From positions 1 to 7,690 of the forward strand of contig OY843728.1 in the NCBI GenBank assembly GCA_963693005.1: a stretch of DNA of 7,690 nucleotides. Reading direction: 5' to 3'. Origin of the DNA: Bodonicaedibacter sp963693005. GTDB lineage: Bacteria; Pseudomonadota; Alphaproteobacteria; UBA6184. Under the pieces are notes generated by a model. The model was not told the DNA's origin, did not search any database, and saw nothing but the letters and a program-made list of their open reading frames with translations. The first letter of the stretch is position 1; each line of letters starts with the position of its first letter. The translations under genes were made by a program, and so were the position numbers. Below are positions 1-6,480 of the stretch, one piece after another.

Positions 1-43
1 GACCAACTTGTGCTCTCATGGCACGACGGTGATCTGCCTGCGG

Positions 44-46
44 CAG
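44..46 (+). promoter_or_regulatory. Candidate 3' splice acceptor before the FAM151-like gene
   Basis: The CAG in the context CTGCGGCAG lies 2 nt upstream of the ATG at 49. An out-of-frame ATG at 18-20 lies upstream of it and would be removed by splicing here. The same arrangement recurs before every gene in the window. Trans-splicing or a 5'-UTR intron is inferred; no donor or leader sequence is visible. Confidence 0.4.
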
Positions 47-48
47 CG

Positions 49-906
49 ATGCCCGCCCTTCTGTGCCCCACCGTGTGGCACCACGCGGTGCAGACCCGGG
101 AGCAGCTCGCGGCCGTCTGGGCGCATGCCGGCCCTACCCCGGCGCTGGGGTTGGAGACCGACGTCCGGCTGTACAGCGGCACGCTCGTCCTCCACCATGA
201 CCCTGTCCCGCCCGGTGCCGCCGTGGACATGAGGGACCACGTTGCTCCGGCCGCGGAGGGTGCGGGCCTGCTGCCCCTGACGACGCTGCTTGCTGCTGTC
301 GGCCAAATGCGCGGCGCAGCTGTCAGCGTCGTGGTCAAGCTCGACGTGAAGGAGGAGGCCGCCGCGGCCGCCCTCATGGCCGCCATGGAGGGGCGCCCGG
401 ACGCTGCACCTGGGGCACGGGAGGCTGCCGCCGCCATCGCGGAGCTCCGCCACAACGGAACGCAGGGTGACGGTCATGGTGACGGTCGGGTGGAGGTGTG
501 GTTCAACGCGGACCTCGTCGAGCTCGGCGGCCCCTGCATGTACGCCGACCCCGCCGCCGTCCTCGCCCGCGCCGCCCCTCTCTTCGACGCCGTCTCCGTC
601 GGGTGGGGCGCCCCGACCGCGCCGTATGACGACGACGCCGTGCGCCCGATGGCAGCCCTCCTCGATGCCGCCGCCGCCGCAGCTCCTGCGCCCTTCTGCC
701 GCGGCCTTACCTTCGCCGTGCGGCTGTGCCTCGCCGAGCCCCCGGCTGCCATCGAGGGGCTCCGGGCGCTGCTGTCGACGGCCGCCCCGCACTGCGCGCT
801 CCCGCCGACGCTGACCTTCTGGAGGGCACGCACCGAGGCCATCACCGCTGCCCAGACGGAGTGGGCCACCACGACGTTCCCTGGGGCCACAGTCGACGCA
901 GCGTAG
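49..906 (+). CDS. FAM151/menorin-like protein (DUF2181), predicted PLC-like phosphodiesterase fold
   Basis: This 285-residue protein resembles the FAM151/menorin (DUF2181) family. The family's landmarks appear in order: WHHAV near residues 10-14 (family HAVNS-type motif), LETDVR at 35-40 (family LEADV), HHDP at 49-52 (family HPP), VKLDVK at 96-101 (family KLDFK), WFNADL at 151-156 (family WLNADI), SVGWG at 183-187, and FAVR at 222-225. The family is thought to share the TIM-barrel fold of glycerophosphodiester phosphodiesterases. On that basis H12, E36, D38 and H50 would be the metal-binding and catalytic cluster; this is inferred by analogy. The substrate is unknown, and animal members act in dendrite patterning and photoreceptor survival. 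I see no signal peptide or membrane segment. The frame is open to the window's left edge, but the upstream codons lack the strong GC-ending bias and a CAG lies 2 nt before this ATG, so I start here. An insert at about residues 114-147 and Ala runs near 207-214 look lineage-specific. A longer N-terminus beyond the window cannot be excluded. Confidence 0.8.
   Translation: MPALLCPTVWHHAVQTREQLAAVWAHAGPTPALGLETDVRLYSGTLVLHHDPVPPGAAVDMRDHVAPAAEGAGLLPLTTLLAAVGQMRGAAVSVVVKLDVKEEAAAAALMAAMEGRPDAAPGAREAAAAIAELRHNGTQGDGHGDGRVEVWFNADLVELGGPCMYADPAAVLARAAPLFDAVSVGWGAPTAPYDDDAVRPMAALLDAAAAAAPAPFCRGLTFAVRLCLAEPPAAIEGLRALLSTAAPHCALPPTLTFWRARTEAITAAQTEWATTTFPGATVDAA
466..489 (+). repeat. 12-nt in-frame tandem repeat inside the FAM151-like gene
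   Basis: The 10-mer GGTGACGGTC occurs at 466-475 and again at 478-487, giving a 12-nt period. It encodes a Gly/Asp-rich segment (GDGHGDGR, residues 140-147) just before the conserved WFNADL strand. It sits in a loop-like insert, so it looks like a small in-frame duplication in a permissive part of the protein. Confidence 0.7.
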
Positions 907-979
907 CGTTCGAGATTGATTGAGCCTTCGACGCTGCTGCAGGACGCACCAGGTCCAGTTTGTGAGACGTGTTGTGCCG

Positions 980-982
980 CAG
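980..982 (+). promoter_or_regulatory. Candidate 3' splice acceptor before the enoyl-CoA isomerase gene
   Basis: The CAG in the context GTTGTGCCGCAG ends 6 nt before the ATG at 989. The gap back to the previous stop (907-988) is only 82 nt and holds no other ATG. A second possible acceptor is the CTGCTGCAG ending at about 942. Confidence 0.4.
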
Positions 983-988
983 CGCCTG

Positions 989-1891
989 ATGAAGAGCGCC
1001 GCCCGTGACCTCGCCGTCAAGGCCTGGTTCCTTGCCGGGCAGAACCAGCAGCCCCGCCACGTCATCGAGTACGACCCGGGGACGCCGAGCCGGCGCTTCG
1101 CCACGCTGGAGCTTGCCCGCCCGAAGAAGAAGAACGCGATCAACCACCAGATGTACCGCGACATCATGAAGTCCTTCAAGGCCGCCAGCGAGCACTCCAG
1201 CACCGGCGCCATCATCCTCACCGGGCAGGGCGACTACTACAGCGCGGGCAACGACCTGTCGAACTTCGCCAAGATCGGCGCCCCGAAGAAGCTCGCCGCC
1301 CAGGGCCGCGACATTTGCTTTGACTTCGTCGACTCCTTCGTCTCCTGCAAGAAGCCTATCATCGCCGCCGTCAACGGCCCGGCCGTGGGGATCCCGGTGA
1401 CCACCCTCGGCGTGTGCGACGTGCGGCTGTGCACGGAGAACTCCACCTTCGCGACGCCCTTCAAGCAGCTCGCCCAGGCCCCGGAGGGCTGCTCCTCCCA
1501 CACGTTCCCGAAGCTCATGGGCGCCGACATGGCCCGGGCGATGCTGGACGACGGCAAGAAGATCACGGCGGCCGAGGCCAAGGCGTGCGGCTTCATCGAC
1601 GAGATCCTCCCCGCCAAGGACCTCCTCCCCCGCGCCAAGGACATCGCCCAGACCCTCGCCAAGGAGACCCTCGACCAGAAGCTCAAGCGCCCTATGTTCC
1701 GCGCCGAGCCGGAGGACTACATCTACCTGCTCCGCGCCACGAACCGCCGCGAGTGCGCCGTGCTGGAGAAGGCGTGGGTGTCGCCGAAGTGCTTCGCTGC
1801 CCTCGACGAGTTCCTCACGAGCCGCAAGAACCTCACCGCTGCCCGCGTCATCCGCTTCGGCAACGCCACGCGTTTCCTGTGGGACAAGTAA
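989..1891 (+). CDS. Delta3,Delta2-enoyl-CoA isomerase, ECI2/PECI type (crotonase superfamily)
   Basis: This 300-residue crotonase-fold enzyme is predicted to move a 3-enoyl-CoA double bond to the trans-2 position, so that unsaturated fatty acids can enter beta-oxidation. The oxyanion-hole segments are YSAGNDL (84-90) and NGPAVG (129-134). The run TPFKQLAQAPEGCSSHTFPK (156-175) is the hallmark of ECI2 enzymes, and E166 in PEGCSS is the expected catalytic glutamate. KKITAAEAKACGFIDE (190-205) is the typical crotonase helix after the active site. It lacks the N-terminal acyl-CoA-binding domain of mammalian ECI2. The C-terminus (LWDK) is not a PTS1 peroxisomal signal and I see no clear PTS2. The N-terminus is basic (K2, R6, K11), so a mitochondrial location is possible but unproven. 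ATG 989 is the first in-frame ATG after a TGA at 917-919. The 23 open codons between are Arg-rich but lack the strong GC-ending bias. A hydratase function is the less likely alternative. Confidence 0.9.
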   Translation: MKSAARDLAVKAWFLAGQNQQPRHVIEYDPGTPSRRFATLELARPKKKNAINHQMYRDIMKSFKAASEHSSTGAIILTGQGDYYSAGNDLSNFAKIGAPKKLAAQGRDICFDFVDSFVSCKKPIIAAVNGPAVGIPVTTLGVCDVRLCTENSTFATPFKQLAQAPEGCSSHTFPKLMGADMARAMLDDGKKITAAEAKACGFIDEILPAKDLLPRAKDIAQTLAKETLDQKLKRPMFRAEPEDYIYLLRATNRRECAVLEKAWVSPKCFAALDEFLTSRKNLTAARVIRFGNATRFLWDK

Positions 1892-1917
1892 CCGCCTCCC
1901 CACCGGCTGTCGTCTCC

Positions 1918-1959
1918 GGCCCCGGCCGCCTCAGTCTGTAGACTGGAGGCCCCGGGGCT
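1918..1959. repeat. Imperfect inverted repeat (hairpin) downstream of the isomerase gene
   Basis: An AGTC (1933-1936) / GACT (1941-1944) stem closes a TGTA loop. It extends outward through GCCTC (1928-1932) with GAGGC (1946-1950), one bulged G at 1945. It then continues through CCCCGG (1920-1925) paired with CCCCGGGG (1951-1957), with small bulges. It begins 26 nt after the stop codon, so it would lie in the 3' UTR or in RNA removed between genes. There is no T-run, so it is not a bacterial-type terminator. Its role is unknown. Confidence 0.55.
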
Positions 1960-2046
1960 GACGTTGATCATGGTCTCGCTACCCCTCCCGGCCCAGTGCA
2001 CCAGTGGGCGTGATGCAGCGTGTGGGTTGTGTTGATGATTACCTTG

Positions 2047-2049
2047 CAG
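2047..2049 (+). promoter_or_regulatory. Candidate 3' splice acceptor before the 630-residue gene
   Basis: The CAG in ATTACCTTGCAG ends 7 nt before the ATG at 2057. ATGs at 1970, 2013 and 2035 lie upstream; the last opens a long out-of-frame reading frame over this gene. Processing here would remove all three and make 2057 the first ATG. An alternative acceptor is CGGCCCAG ending at 1996, preceded by a pyrimidine run and a CTGAC (1958-1962) branch-point-like motif. Confidence 0.45.
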
Positions 2050-2056
2050 GCCGCAC

Positions 2057-3949
2057 ATGGCGCTGGAGTACCGCTCGACGGTGACGCTCACGCAGGAGGA
2101 CATCGACCGCCGCGCGGTGGACCACCTCATGCAGCTGGACCCGGAGGCGGCGCTGGAGTCGCTGGCCGCGGTGGAGGACACGGGGTTCCAGGAGGAGTGG
2201 CGCGTGTTCCAGCGCGAGCACAGGCTGCGGCAGGCGCACGCCGCCCACATCCTCCGCCCCGCCGACCTCGGCCACACCTGCTCGCTCATCGCGACGACGC
2301 TGCGCAGCGTGGCGCGGGACACGCAGCTGCTCGTGATGCGGGTGCGGCGGCTCAACACGGCGACGAAGCTGATCCAGGCCTTCGTGCGGGAGTCGCTCGC
2401 CTCTCTGAAGGAGCGGCGGACGGCGGTGGTGGACAAGTGGATGCAGGAGCAGGAGCTCGCCCGGGGCCGCATCCGCAGCGAGATCGCCGCCGCGAAGGAG
2501 AAGGGGCGCTCGAGCGTGGCGGCCATGCGGCAGAGCGAGCAGCTGTGGCAGCTCTTCATGGACTGCTGGATCGACCGCGGCTCCGTCGAGGCCGCCGTCG
2601 ACCGCCTCTGGCTCGACCGCCGCCACCACTGGCTCGCTCACTTCCGCGCGTGGCGCCACAACGCCGTCCTCGACCGCAGGGCCCGCTACCCTTTCGAGGC
2701 CGTCACCGCCCGCCACAACGCCGAGCGGGCAGTGGCGCTGCACTACCACGGCCCGCGCTTCGGGACCAGCAGCGTCACTGTCGGGGACATCGCCGGGCAG
2801 CTGCTGCTCATCCACCTCCACCGTGAGGTCCGCCGCGCCCGTCCGGCCCGCAGCAAGTACCCCGGCGGCAGCCGCCGGCAGAGCTTCGGGCCCGGGCGGC
2901 GTGACTCCCGCACCGACATCCCCGCCCCCTCCGCGCTGCGGGGCCCCGGCAGCCGCCGCGCGTCCCTCAAAGACCGCGGCGTGACGGTTGGGTCCGCCGA
3001 GGACTCCCTCGCGTCGTCGCTCGCCGTGGACCCCTCCGACGGGCGGCTGGAGCCGGAGTTCCTCGGGGCGCACGACAGCGACCTCGCCCCGCCCATCGAC
3101 CCGACCCCGCCCCTCAGCTACACCCACGCCCTGATGCTCTTCGACACCCGCAACATGCACACCGCCCTCTACCTCCGCCGCATGTGGACCGGCGAGCGCG
3201 TCCCGGCCGAGGCCCCGTCCAACGTCATTGGCCGCCAGCTCACCGACGCCCGCGCCATCTACGCCCGCTGGGTGGGTGGCGACGCGGCTCCGGGCCTCGG
3301 GGAGACTGGCACGAAGAAGCCGACCATCGGCCGCGACGGGCAGCCTATCAGCGCCTACGGCTTTGAGGGCACTATCCCGTCGAGCGCCACGCCGGAGGGG
3401 ACCCCGAAGATCCCTGTGCTCGCGACAGCGGGCCTCGGGGCCGCGGGGCAGGGGACGTCCGTCTCCTCGCGGCCCCCGCCGGCCTCGGGTACCCGGCGGC
3501 TCTCCACGCGTGCCTCCACGACGCGCCTCCCCCGGCCACCGTCGCGGTCGCTGCTGGCCGACGTCGAGGCCGAGGAGGAGCTCCAGCGCGTCGTGCGCAC
3601 CACCGCCCCGCAGCCGGCGTCGTCCGCCGTCAGGGCCGCGTCGCAGAACAGCGGCACCAACGCGTTCCTCCGCGGTCGGGCCTCCATCGTCCCCGGCCGC
3701 GTCGTCCCAGGGGCGGGCCCGCGCACGACGACGGCCCAGGGCGTGCGGGCCACGGAGCGGCACAAGTCGCTGCCGTCCATCACCCCGCCGCAGCCCTCGA
3801 TGCAGGCCCGCCGCCAGACGGTGGCCTCCAGCGGCCTCGACCGCATCCTCTCCGACGCCGCCGGCCCGAGCGTGGGCCAGGCACCGCCCACGAGGGGCGC
3901 CTCGCGCTCATCGCAGCTGCGGCGCTCCATCCTCCTCGGCCGCCGCTAG
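2057..3949 (+). CDS. Unrecognised protein: helical N-terminal half, basic disordered Ser/Pro/Arg-rich tail
   Basis: I do not recognise this 630-residue protein. Residues 1-260 look ordered and almost wholly alpha-helical, with charged amphipathic segments at about 11-64, 73-160 and 160-230. These include LWLDRRHHWLAHFRAWRHNA at 184-203, rich in Trp and His. From about 260 to 630 the sequence is low-complexity, rich in Ser, Pro, Arg, Gly and Thr. One island at about 352-408, containing HALMLFDTRNMHTALYLRRM, may fold. The tail holds four RRx(S/T) sites of basophilic-kinase type: RRQS (273-276), RRAS (300-303), RRLS (480-483) and RRQT (585-588). No signal peptide, membrane segment or catalytic motif is visible. 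The helical rod plus phosphorylatable basic tail would suit a cytoskeletal or scaffold role, which is a guess. Strong GC-ending codon bias throughout supports real coding. The long minus-strand open frame over it is a composition shadow. Confidence 0.85.
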   Translation: MALEYRSTVTLTQEDIDRRAVDHLMQLDPEAALESLAAVEDTGFQEEWRVFQREHRLRQAHAAHILRPADLGHTCSLIATTLRSVARDTQLLVMRVRRLNTATKLIQAFVRESLASLKERRTAVVDKWMQEQELARGRIRSEIAAAKEKGRSSVAAMRQSEQLWQLFMDCWIDRGSVEAAVDRLWLDRRHHWLAHFRAWRHNAVLDRRARYPFEAVTARHNAERAVALHYHGPRFGTSSVTVGDIAGQLLLIHLHREVRRARPARSKYPGGSRRQSFGPGRRDSRTDIPAPSALRGPGSRRASLKDRGVTVGSAEDSLASSLAVDPSDGRLEPEFLGAHDSDLAPPIDPTPPLSYTHALMLFDTRNMHTALYLRRMWTGERVPAEAPSNVIGRQLTDARAIYARWVGGDAAPGLGETGTKKPTIGRDGQPISAYGFEGTIPSSATPEGTPKIPVLATAGLGAAGQGTSVSSRPPPASGTRRLSTRASTTRLPRPPSRSLLADVEAEEELQRVVRTTAPQPASSAVRAASQNSGTNAFLRGRASIVPGRVVPGAGPRTTTAQGVRATERHKSLPSITPPQPSMQARRQTVASSGLDRILSDAAGPSVGQAPPTRGASRSSQLRRSILLGRR

Positions 3950-3996
3950 CCTATGCTGAGCATCGGCCTCCGCTGCACAGGCCCCCCATGCGCTCT

Positions 3997-4026
3997 CTAA
4001 CCCGAGCACCGCCGCTCCTCCTACAG
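3997..4026 (+). promoter_or_regulatory. Candidate branch point, pyrimidine tract and 3' splice site
   Basis: CTAAC at 3997-4001 is followed by a pyrimidine-rich CCGCTCCTCCTACAG ending at 4026, about 26 nt from the presumed branch A. This is the most textbook 3' splice site in the window. It may be the true acceptor for the next gene, giving a 223-nt 5' UTR, or it may precede a short 5'-UTR intron ending at 4240. No coding exon in this window adjoins it. Confidence 0.4.
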
Positions 4027-4237
4027 CCTTTGTATATCGCATCCTGTCAACCGTTGTCCTCTCACCATCAAGTCTGGTCCTCCAACTGCGTGCCCGCCTA
4101 CCCACGCCGCCGTCTTGGTCGAGACCCTCCCCCCTACCGTCGTTGTTGACCCTCGGTGCCCCGAACGTCCCATACTCAAATCCCACGACTATGTCCTGCA
4201 GCTGCATGGTGTGCCCCTCCTTTTATTGGCGTTGCGG

Positions 4238-4240
4238 CAG
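4238..4240 (+). promoter_or_regulatory. Candidate 3' splice acceptor before the UBA/PUB gene
   Basis: The CAG in GCGTTGCGGCAG follows a CCCCTCCTTTTATT pyrimidine run and ends 9 nt before the ATG at 4250. Out-of-frame ATGs at 4191 and 4206 lie just upstream and would be excluded by processing here. The GGGAGG between CAG and ATG resembles a bacterial ribosome-binding site, but the encoded protein is eukaryotic. Confidence 0.45.
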
Positions 4241-4249
4241 GGAGGCACC

Positions 4250-5527
4250 ATGGCCGACGCGACCCAGCAGTGCGACTTCGGCAACCCCGACGCCGTCCCT
4301 CCCGCGGCCGCCCCGGAGCCAGCGCCCGGTGTGGCCACCACGACGGACCCCGATGCCTCCGTTCCCTGCGACGACGCCCCGCCGTCGGATGACGCCCAGG
4401 CCGATGGTGGGGCGGCGGCGGAGTACTGCCCCGAGGAGGACCCGTCCATCACGGAGATCCACAGCATCGACGGGGACCTCTACCGCACGCTGCGTGGCAT
4501 GGGCTTCAGCGACGTGGCGGTGAAGAAGAGCATCGTGTGCGGGTGCATCGACGAGGGCACCTGCCTGCAGTGGCTCGAGATGCACCTCGGCGTGGCGGAG
4601 CTCGAGGACCCGCTCGAGCCTCACGTGTACGTCAAGGTGAAAGAGAAGCGCGTCCTGACGGAAGAGGAGCGGGCGGCCAAGGTGGCGGAGCTCAAGGCCA
4701 AGATCGCGGCGAAGAAGGCCACCGACGCCCAGGAGTCCCAGGCCCGGGACATCTCCGCCGAGAAGACCCGCATGCAGACCGCCCGCGACGCCCGGCAGGT
4801 CAAGGAGGCCCGCGACAAGCGGGAGCGCGAGCAGGCGTACGCCGAGCGGCGCCGGGAGAAGGACGAGGACCGCGCCGCCAAGGCCCGCATCGAGCTCGAG
4901 CTCGCCGTTGACCGCTACGTGCGCAAGGGCATGGCCCCGGAGGAGGCGCGCAAGACGGCGCTCGCCGACCGCGAGGAGAAAGCGGAGGCCGCCCGGGTGG
5001 AGCGGGAGAAGCGGCTGGCGGAGATGGAGGCCCAGCGACGTGAGGACGAGGAGCGGGCCGCCAAGGCCTCGGCCTCCGGCGGCGGGGCGTGGAGCCTCGC
5101 GCACCTCGTCGTCGGCAACGCGGAGGAAGACGCCACCCCGGCGGCCGAGAACGCCGTGACGGACTTCGACCGCAGTGTCGTGCTGCCCCCTCCCACCGCC
5201 GACGGCTTCCGCTCGCTGCTGGCCACCGCGGAGGCCGAGCTCGTCGCCGGCGCCCCGAACGACCCAGGGCCGGCCCTGGCGAAGCTTGACGCAGCCAAGG
5301 AGACGCTGCGGAAGATTCTCGGCAACCTCCGGGACCAGCCGCTCGTGCCCCGCGTCCGCACCATCAAGACGACGAGCGCGACGTTCCTGCAGCGCCTCGT
5401 GCCCGTCCCGAGGGCGTGCGCGTTCCTGCGGCTCGTCGGGTTCCAGGAGGCCGAGACCGCCCTGCACTTCACCATGCACTTCTACTTGGCCTCCCGCGTG
5501 GCCGCCGCCCTCGAGGCCCTCGCCTGA
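4250..5527 (+). CDS. UBA - coiled coil - PUB domain protein, predicted Cdc48/p97 (VCP) adaptor
   Basis: This 425-residue protein likely links ubiquitin or ubiquitylated clients to the Cdc48/p97 ATPase. Residues 1-68 are an acidic, Ala/Pro-rich disordered leader. Residues 76-113 form a UBA domain, with the MGF loop at 84-86 and WLEMH at 108-112 near its end. Residues 135-275 are a long, highly charged Lys/Arg/Glu/Ala-rich coiled coil, starting LTEEERAAKVAELKAKI (136-152), like the linker in UBXN1-type proteins. Residues 340-421 are a PUB/PUG domain: ETLRKILGNL (351-360), VRTIKTTSATFLQRLVPVPR (369-388) and LRLVGFQEAETALHF (393-407) follow the peptide N-glycanase PUB pattern. PUB domains bind the C-terminal tail of p97; UBA domains bind ubiquitin. 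No UBX, transglutaminase or RING domain is present. The architecture replaces the UBX of UBXN1 with PUB. ATG 4250 is chosen because coding bias begins there. Partner and client are inferred. Confidence 0.9.
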   Translation: MADATQQCDFGNPDAVPPAAAPEPAPGVATTTDPDASVPCDDAPPSDDAQADGGAAAEYCPEEDPSITEIHSIDGDLYRTLRGMGFSDVAVKKSIVCGCIDEGTCLQWLEMHLGVAELEDPLEPHVYVKVKEKRVLTEEERAAKVAELKAKIAAKKATDAQESQARDISAEKTRMQTARDARQVKEARDKREREQAYAERRREKDEDRAAKARIELELAVDRYVRKGMAPEEARKTALADREEKAEAARVEREKRLAEMEAQRREDEERAAKASASGGGAWSLAHLVVGNAEEDATPAAENAVTDFDRSVVLPPPTADGFRSLLATAEAELVAGAPNDPGPALAKLDAAKETLRKILGNLRDQPLVPRVRTIKTTSATFLQRLVPVPRACAFLRLVGFQEAETALHFTMHFYLASRVAAALEALA

Positions 5528-5614
5528 TCGCTGATCTTGCCTCGTCGATTGTTTGGTTTGCGCTCCCTGCGTGGGCCCCTGCCCCCTGTGCCGTCCGCCG
5601 ATGCCCTGTTGCCG

Positions 5615-5617
5615 CAG
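5615..5617 (+). promoter_or_regulatory. Candidate 3' splice acceptor before the 269-residue gene
   Basis: The CAG in CTGTTGCCGCAG ends 3 nt before the ATG at 5621, after a C/T-rich stretch across about 5567-5600. An out-of-frame ATG at 5601 lies only 20 nt upstream of the chosen start and would be removed. The gap from the previous stop is 93 nt in total. Confidence 0.45.
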
Positions 5618-5620
5618 GCG

Positions 5621-6430
5621 ATGCTTGGGCCCGAGTTGGTCTTATCCCGAAGCTGCGCGGCCGATGCTGCCGCCGTCCCGCTGCTCGTGCGCGAGGCGTG
5701 GGCGGCGGTCGCCCCGCACCTGCCGCCCGCATGGGCCCCCGCCCTCGGGCTCACCGCGGAGCCGGACTCAGGCGACGCGCTCCGCTTCGACCCATGCTCC
5801 CTGCCCCGGGACACCGCGGCCGGGGTGGCGACCGACCGCCTCCGGGCAGCGCGGCAGGCCTTGGTTGGCAGCGGGGCCCTTGCCACCGCCCTGAGGCCGG
5901 ATGGTGGCGATGGTGGAGCCGGCGGTGAGGAGGCCGCGCTCGTCCGCCGCGTGTGGCTCCTGTCGGTCCTTGCCGTCGCCGCGACGGGGAACATCGATGA
6001 GCTGCGGTCCGCCCTCGCCACCGCTGCCGCCCTCCACCGCGGCACATCTCCGGCCGCCGCGTGGTTGTCATCAGTCCTCCTTCTGTACCACGCCGCGTCG
6101 GGGGACGGCCTCGCCGCCGCTGCCGCCCTGCGCCGTGCGACCGCCGCTGTTGGAGACACCGACGCTGGGCGCTGCTCGAGCGCCGCGGTTGCCTTAGCGG
6201 GCGCCGTCGCAGGCTCCTGCCCGGAGCATTGGTGGGCCGGAGGTGGCGAAGCCGTCGGGCAGCCCACCCTTGGGCCCACCGACCTGGCGCTCGGCCCTCT
6301 AGAGGCCGCACTGCTCGCAGTGTGGGCGGTGGTCCGCCGCGCATCGCTGCACGTTCCGTGGGGGCCGCCCGTGAGCGCCGCGTTCCGCCCGAAGGGGTCG
6401 CACCCGGAGGTCTTCACTGTTGTCCTGTAG
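5621..6430 (+). CDS. Unrecognised Ala-rich all-helical protein
   Basis: I do not recognise this 269-residue protein. It is very rich in Ala and Leu. After an N-terminal part (1-66) with Pro-rich turns, it has a run of short predicted helices at about 67-90, 104-121, 124-139, 145-159, 162-177 and 185-198, then 227-242. The alternation of helix pairs with short Gly/Asp/Thr turns recalls TPR-like helical repeats, but no repeat consensus is clean enough to name. The segment VWLLSVLAVAA (111-121) is hydrophobic but too short and too near charged residues to call a membrane span. Coding bias towards GC-ending codons is present but looser than in the UBA/PUB gene. ATG 5621 is the first in-frame ATG. 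The open frame extends upstream to about 5537 without an ATG. No catalytic motif or targeting signal is seen. Confidence 0.7.
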   Translation: MLGPELVLSRSCAADAAAVPLLVREAWAAVAPHLPPAWAPALGLTAEPDSGDALRFDPCSLPRDTAAGVATDRLRAARQALVGSGALATALRPDGGDGGAGGEEAALVRRVWLLSVLAVAATGNIDELRSALATAAALHRGTSPAAAWLSSVLLLYHAASGDGLAAAAALRRATAAVGDTDAGRCSSAAVALAGAVAGSCPEHWWAGGGEAVGQPTLGPTDLALGPLEAALLAVWAVVRRASLHVPWGPPVSAAFRPKGSHPEVFTVVL

Positions 6431-6480
6431 CCGTCCGTCGTGCTTACCTTGGTGCGTGCTGTGTCGAAGTGTGGCGGTGA

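Larger units (their letters stand above)
3950..4249 (+). other. 300-nt pyrimidine-rich non-coding intergenic region
   Basis: This is the longest gap in the window and is visibly poorer in G+C than the genes. I find no RNA gene and no convincing small gene; an ATG at 3953 opens only 15 codons. It contains many C/T-rich runs, a CTAAC followed by a pyrimidine tract and CAG (3997-4026), a TTGTATATC at about 4030-4038, and a final TTTTATTGGCGTTGCGGCAG running up to 4240. The contents fit a 3' UTR, RNA-processing signals and a 5' UTR or 5'-UTR intron. In-frame codons upstream of the next ATG are open from 4115 but contain no ATG and lack coding bias. Confidence 0.6.

Noticed and set aside
842..1903. 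Minus-strand open frame (353 codons) opposite the isomerase
   Set aside because: The plus strand carries a clear crotonase with its catalytic motifs. The antisense translation has no recognisable pattern.
2606..2668. Sfi1/centrin-binding-like motif (LxxHFxAW) in the 630-residue protein
   Set aside because: Only one copy is visible, whereas such proteins carry repeated motifs; a single match is not enough to name the family.
2039..3763. Long minus-strand open frame (574 codons) opposite the 630-residue gene
   Set aside because: High G+C leaves few stop codons on either strand. The translation is low-complexity Gly/Ala/Arg/Val-rich, and the plus-strand frame has an ATG start and strong codon bias.
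3953..4000. Short ORF of 15 codons after the 630-residue gene
   Set aside because: Too short, with no similarity or codon bias; expected by chance in non-coding sequence.
4239..4252. Shine-Dalgarno-like AGGGAGG before ATG 4250, suggesting a bacterial operon
   Set aside because: The protein carries UBA and PUB domains of the eukaryotic ubiquitin/p97 system, and no other gene here has such a site.
4223..5479. Long minus-strand open frame (418 codons) opposite the UBA/PUB gene
   Set aside because: The plus strand encodes recognisable UBA and PUB domains; the antisense frame is a Leu/Gly/Arg-rich composition shadow.
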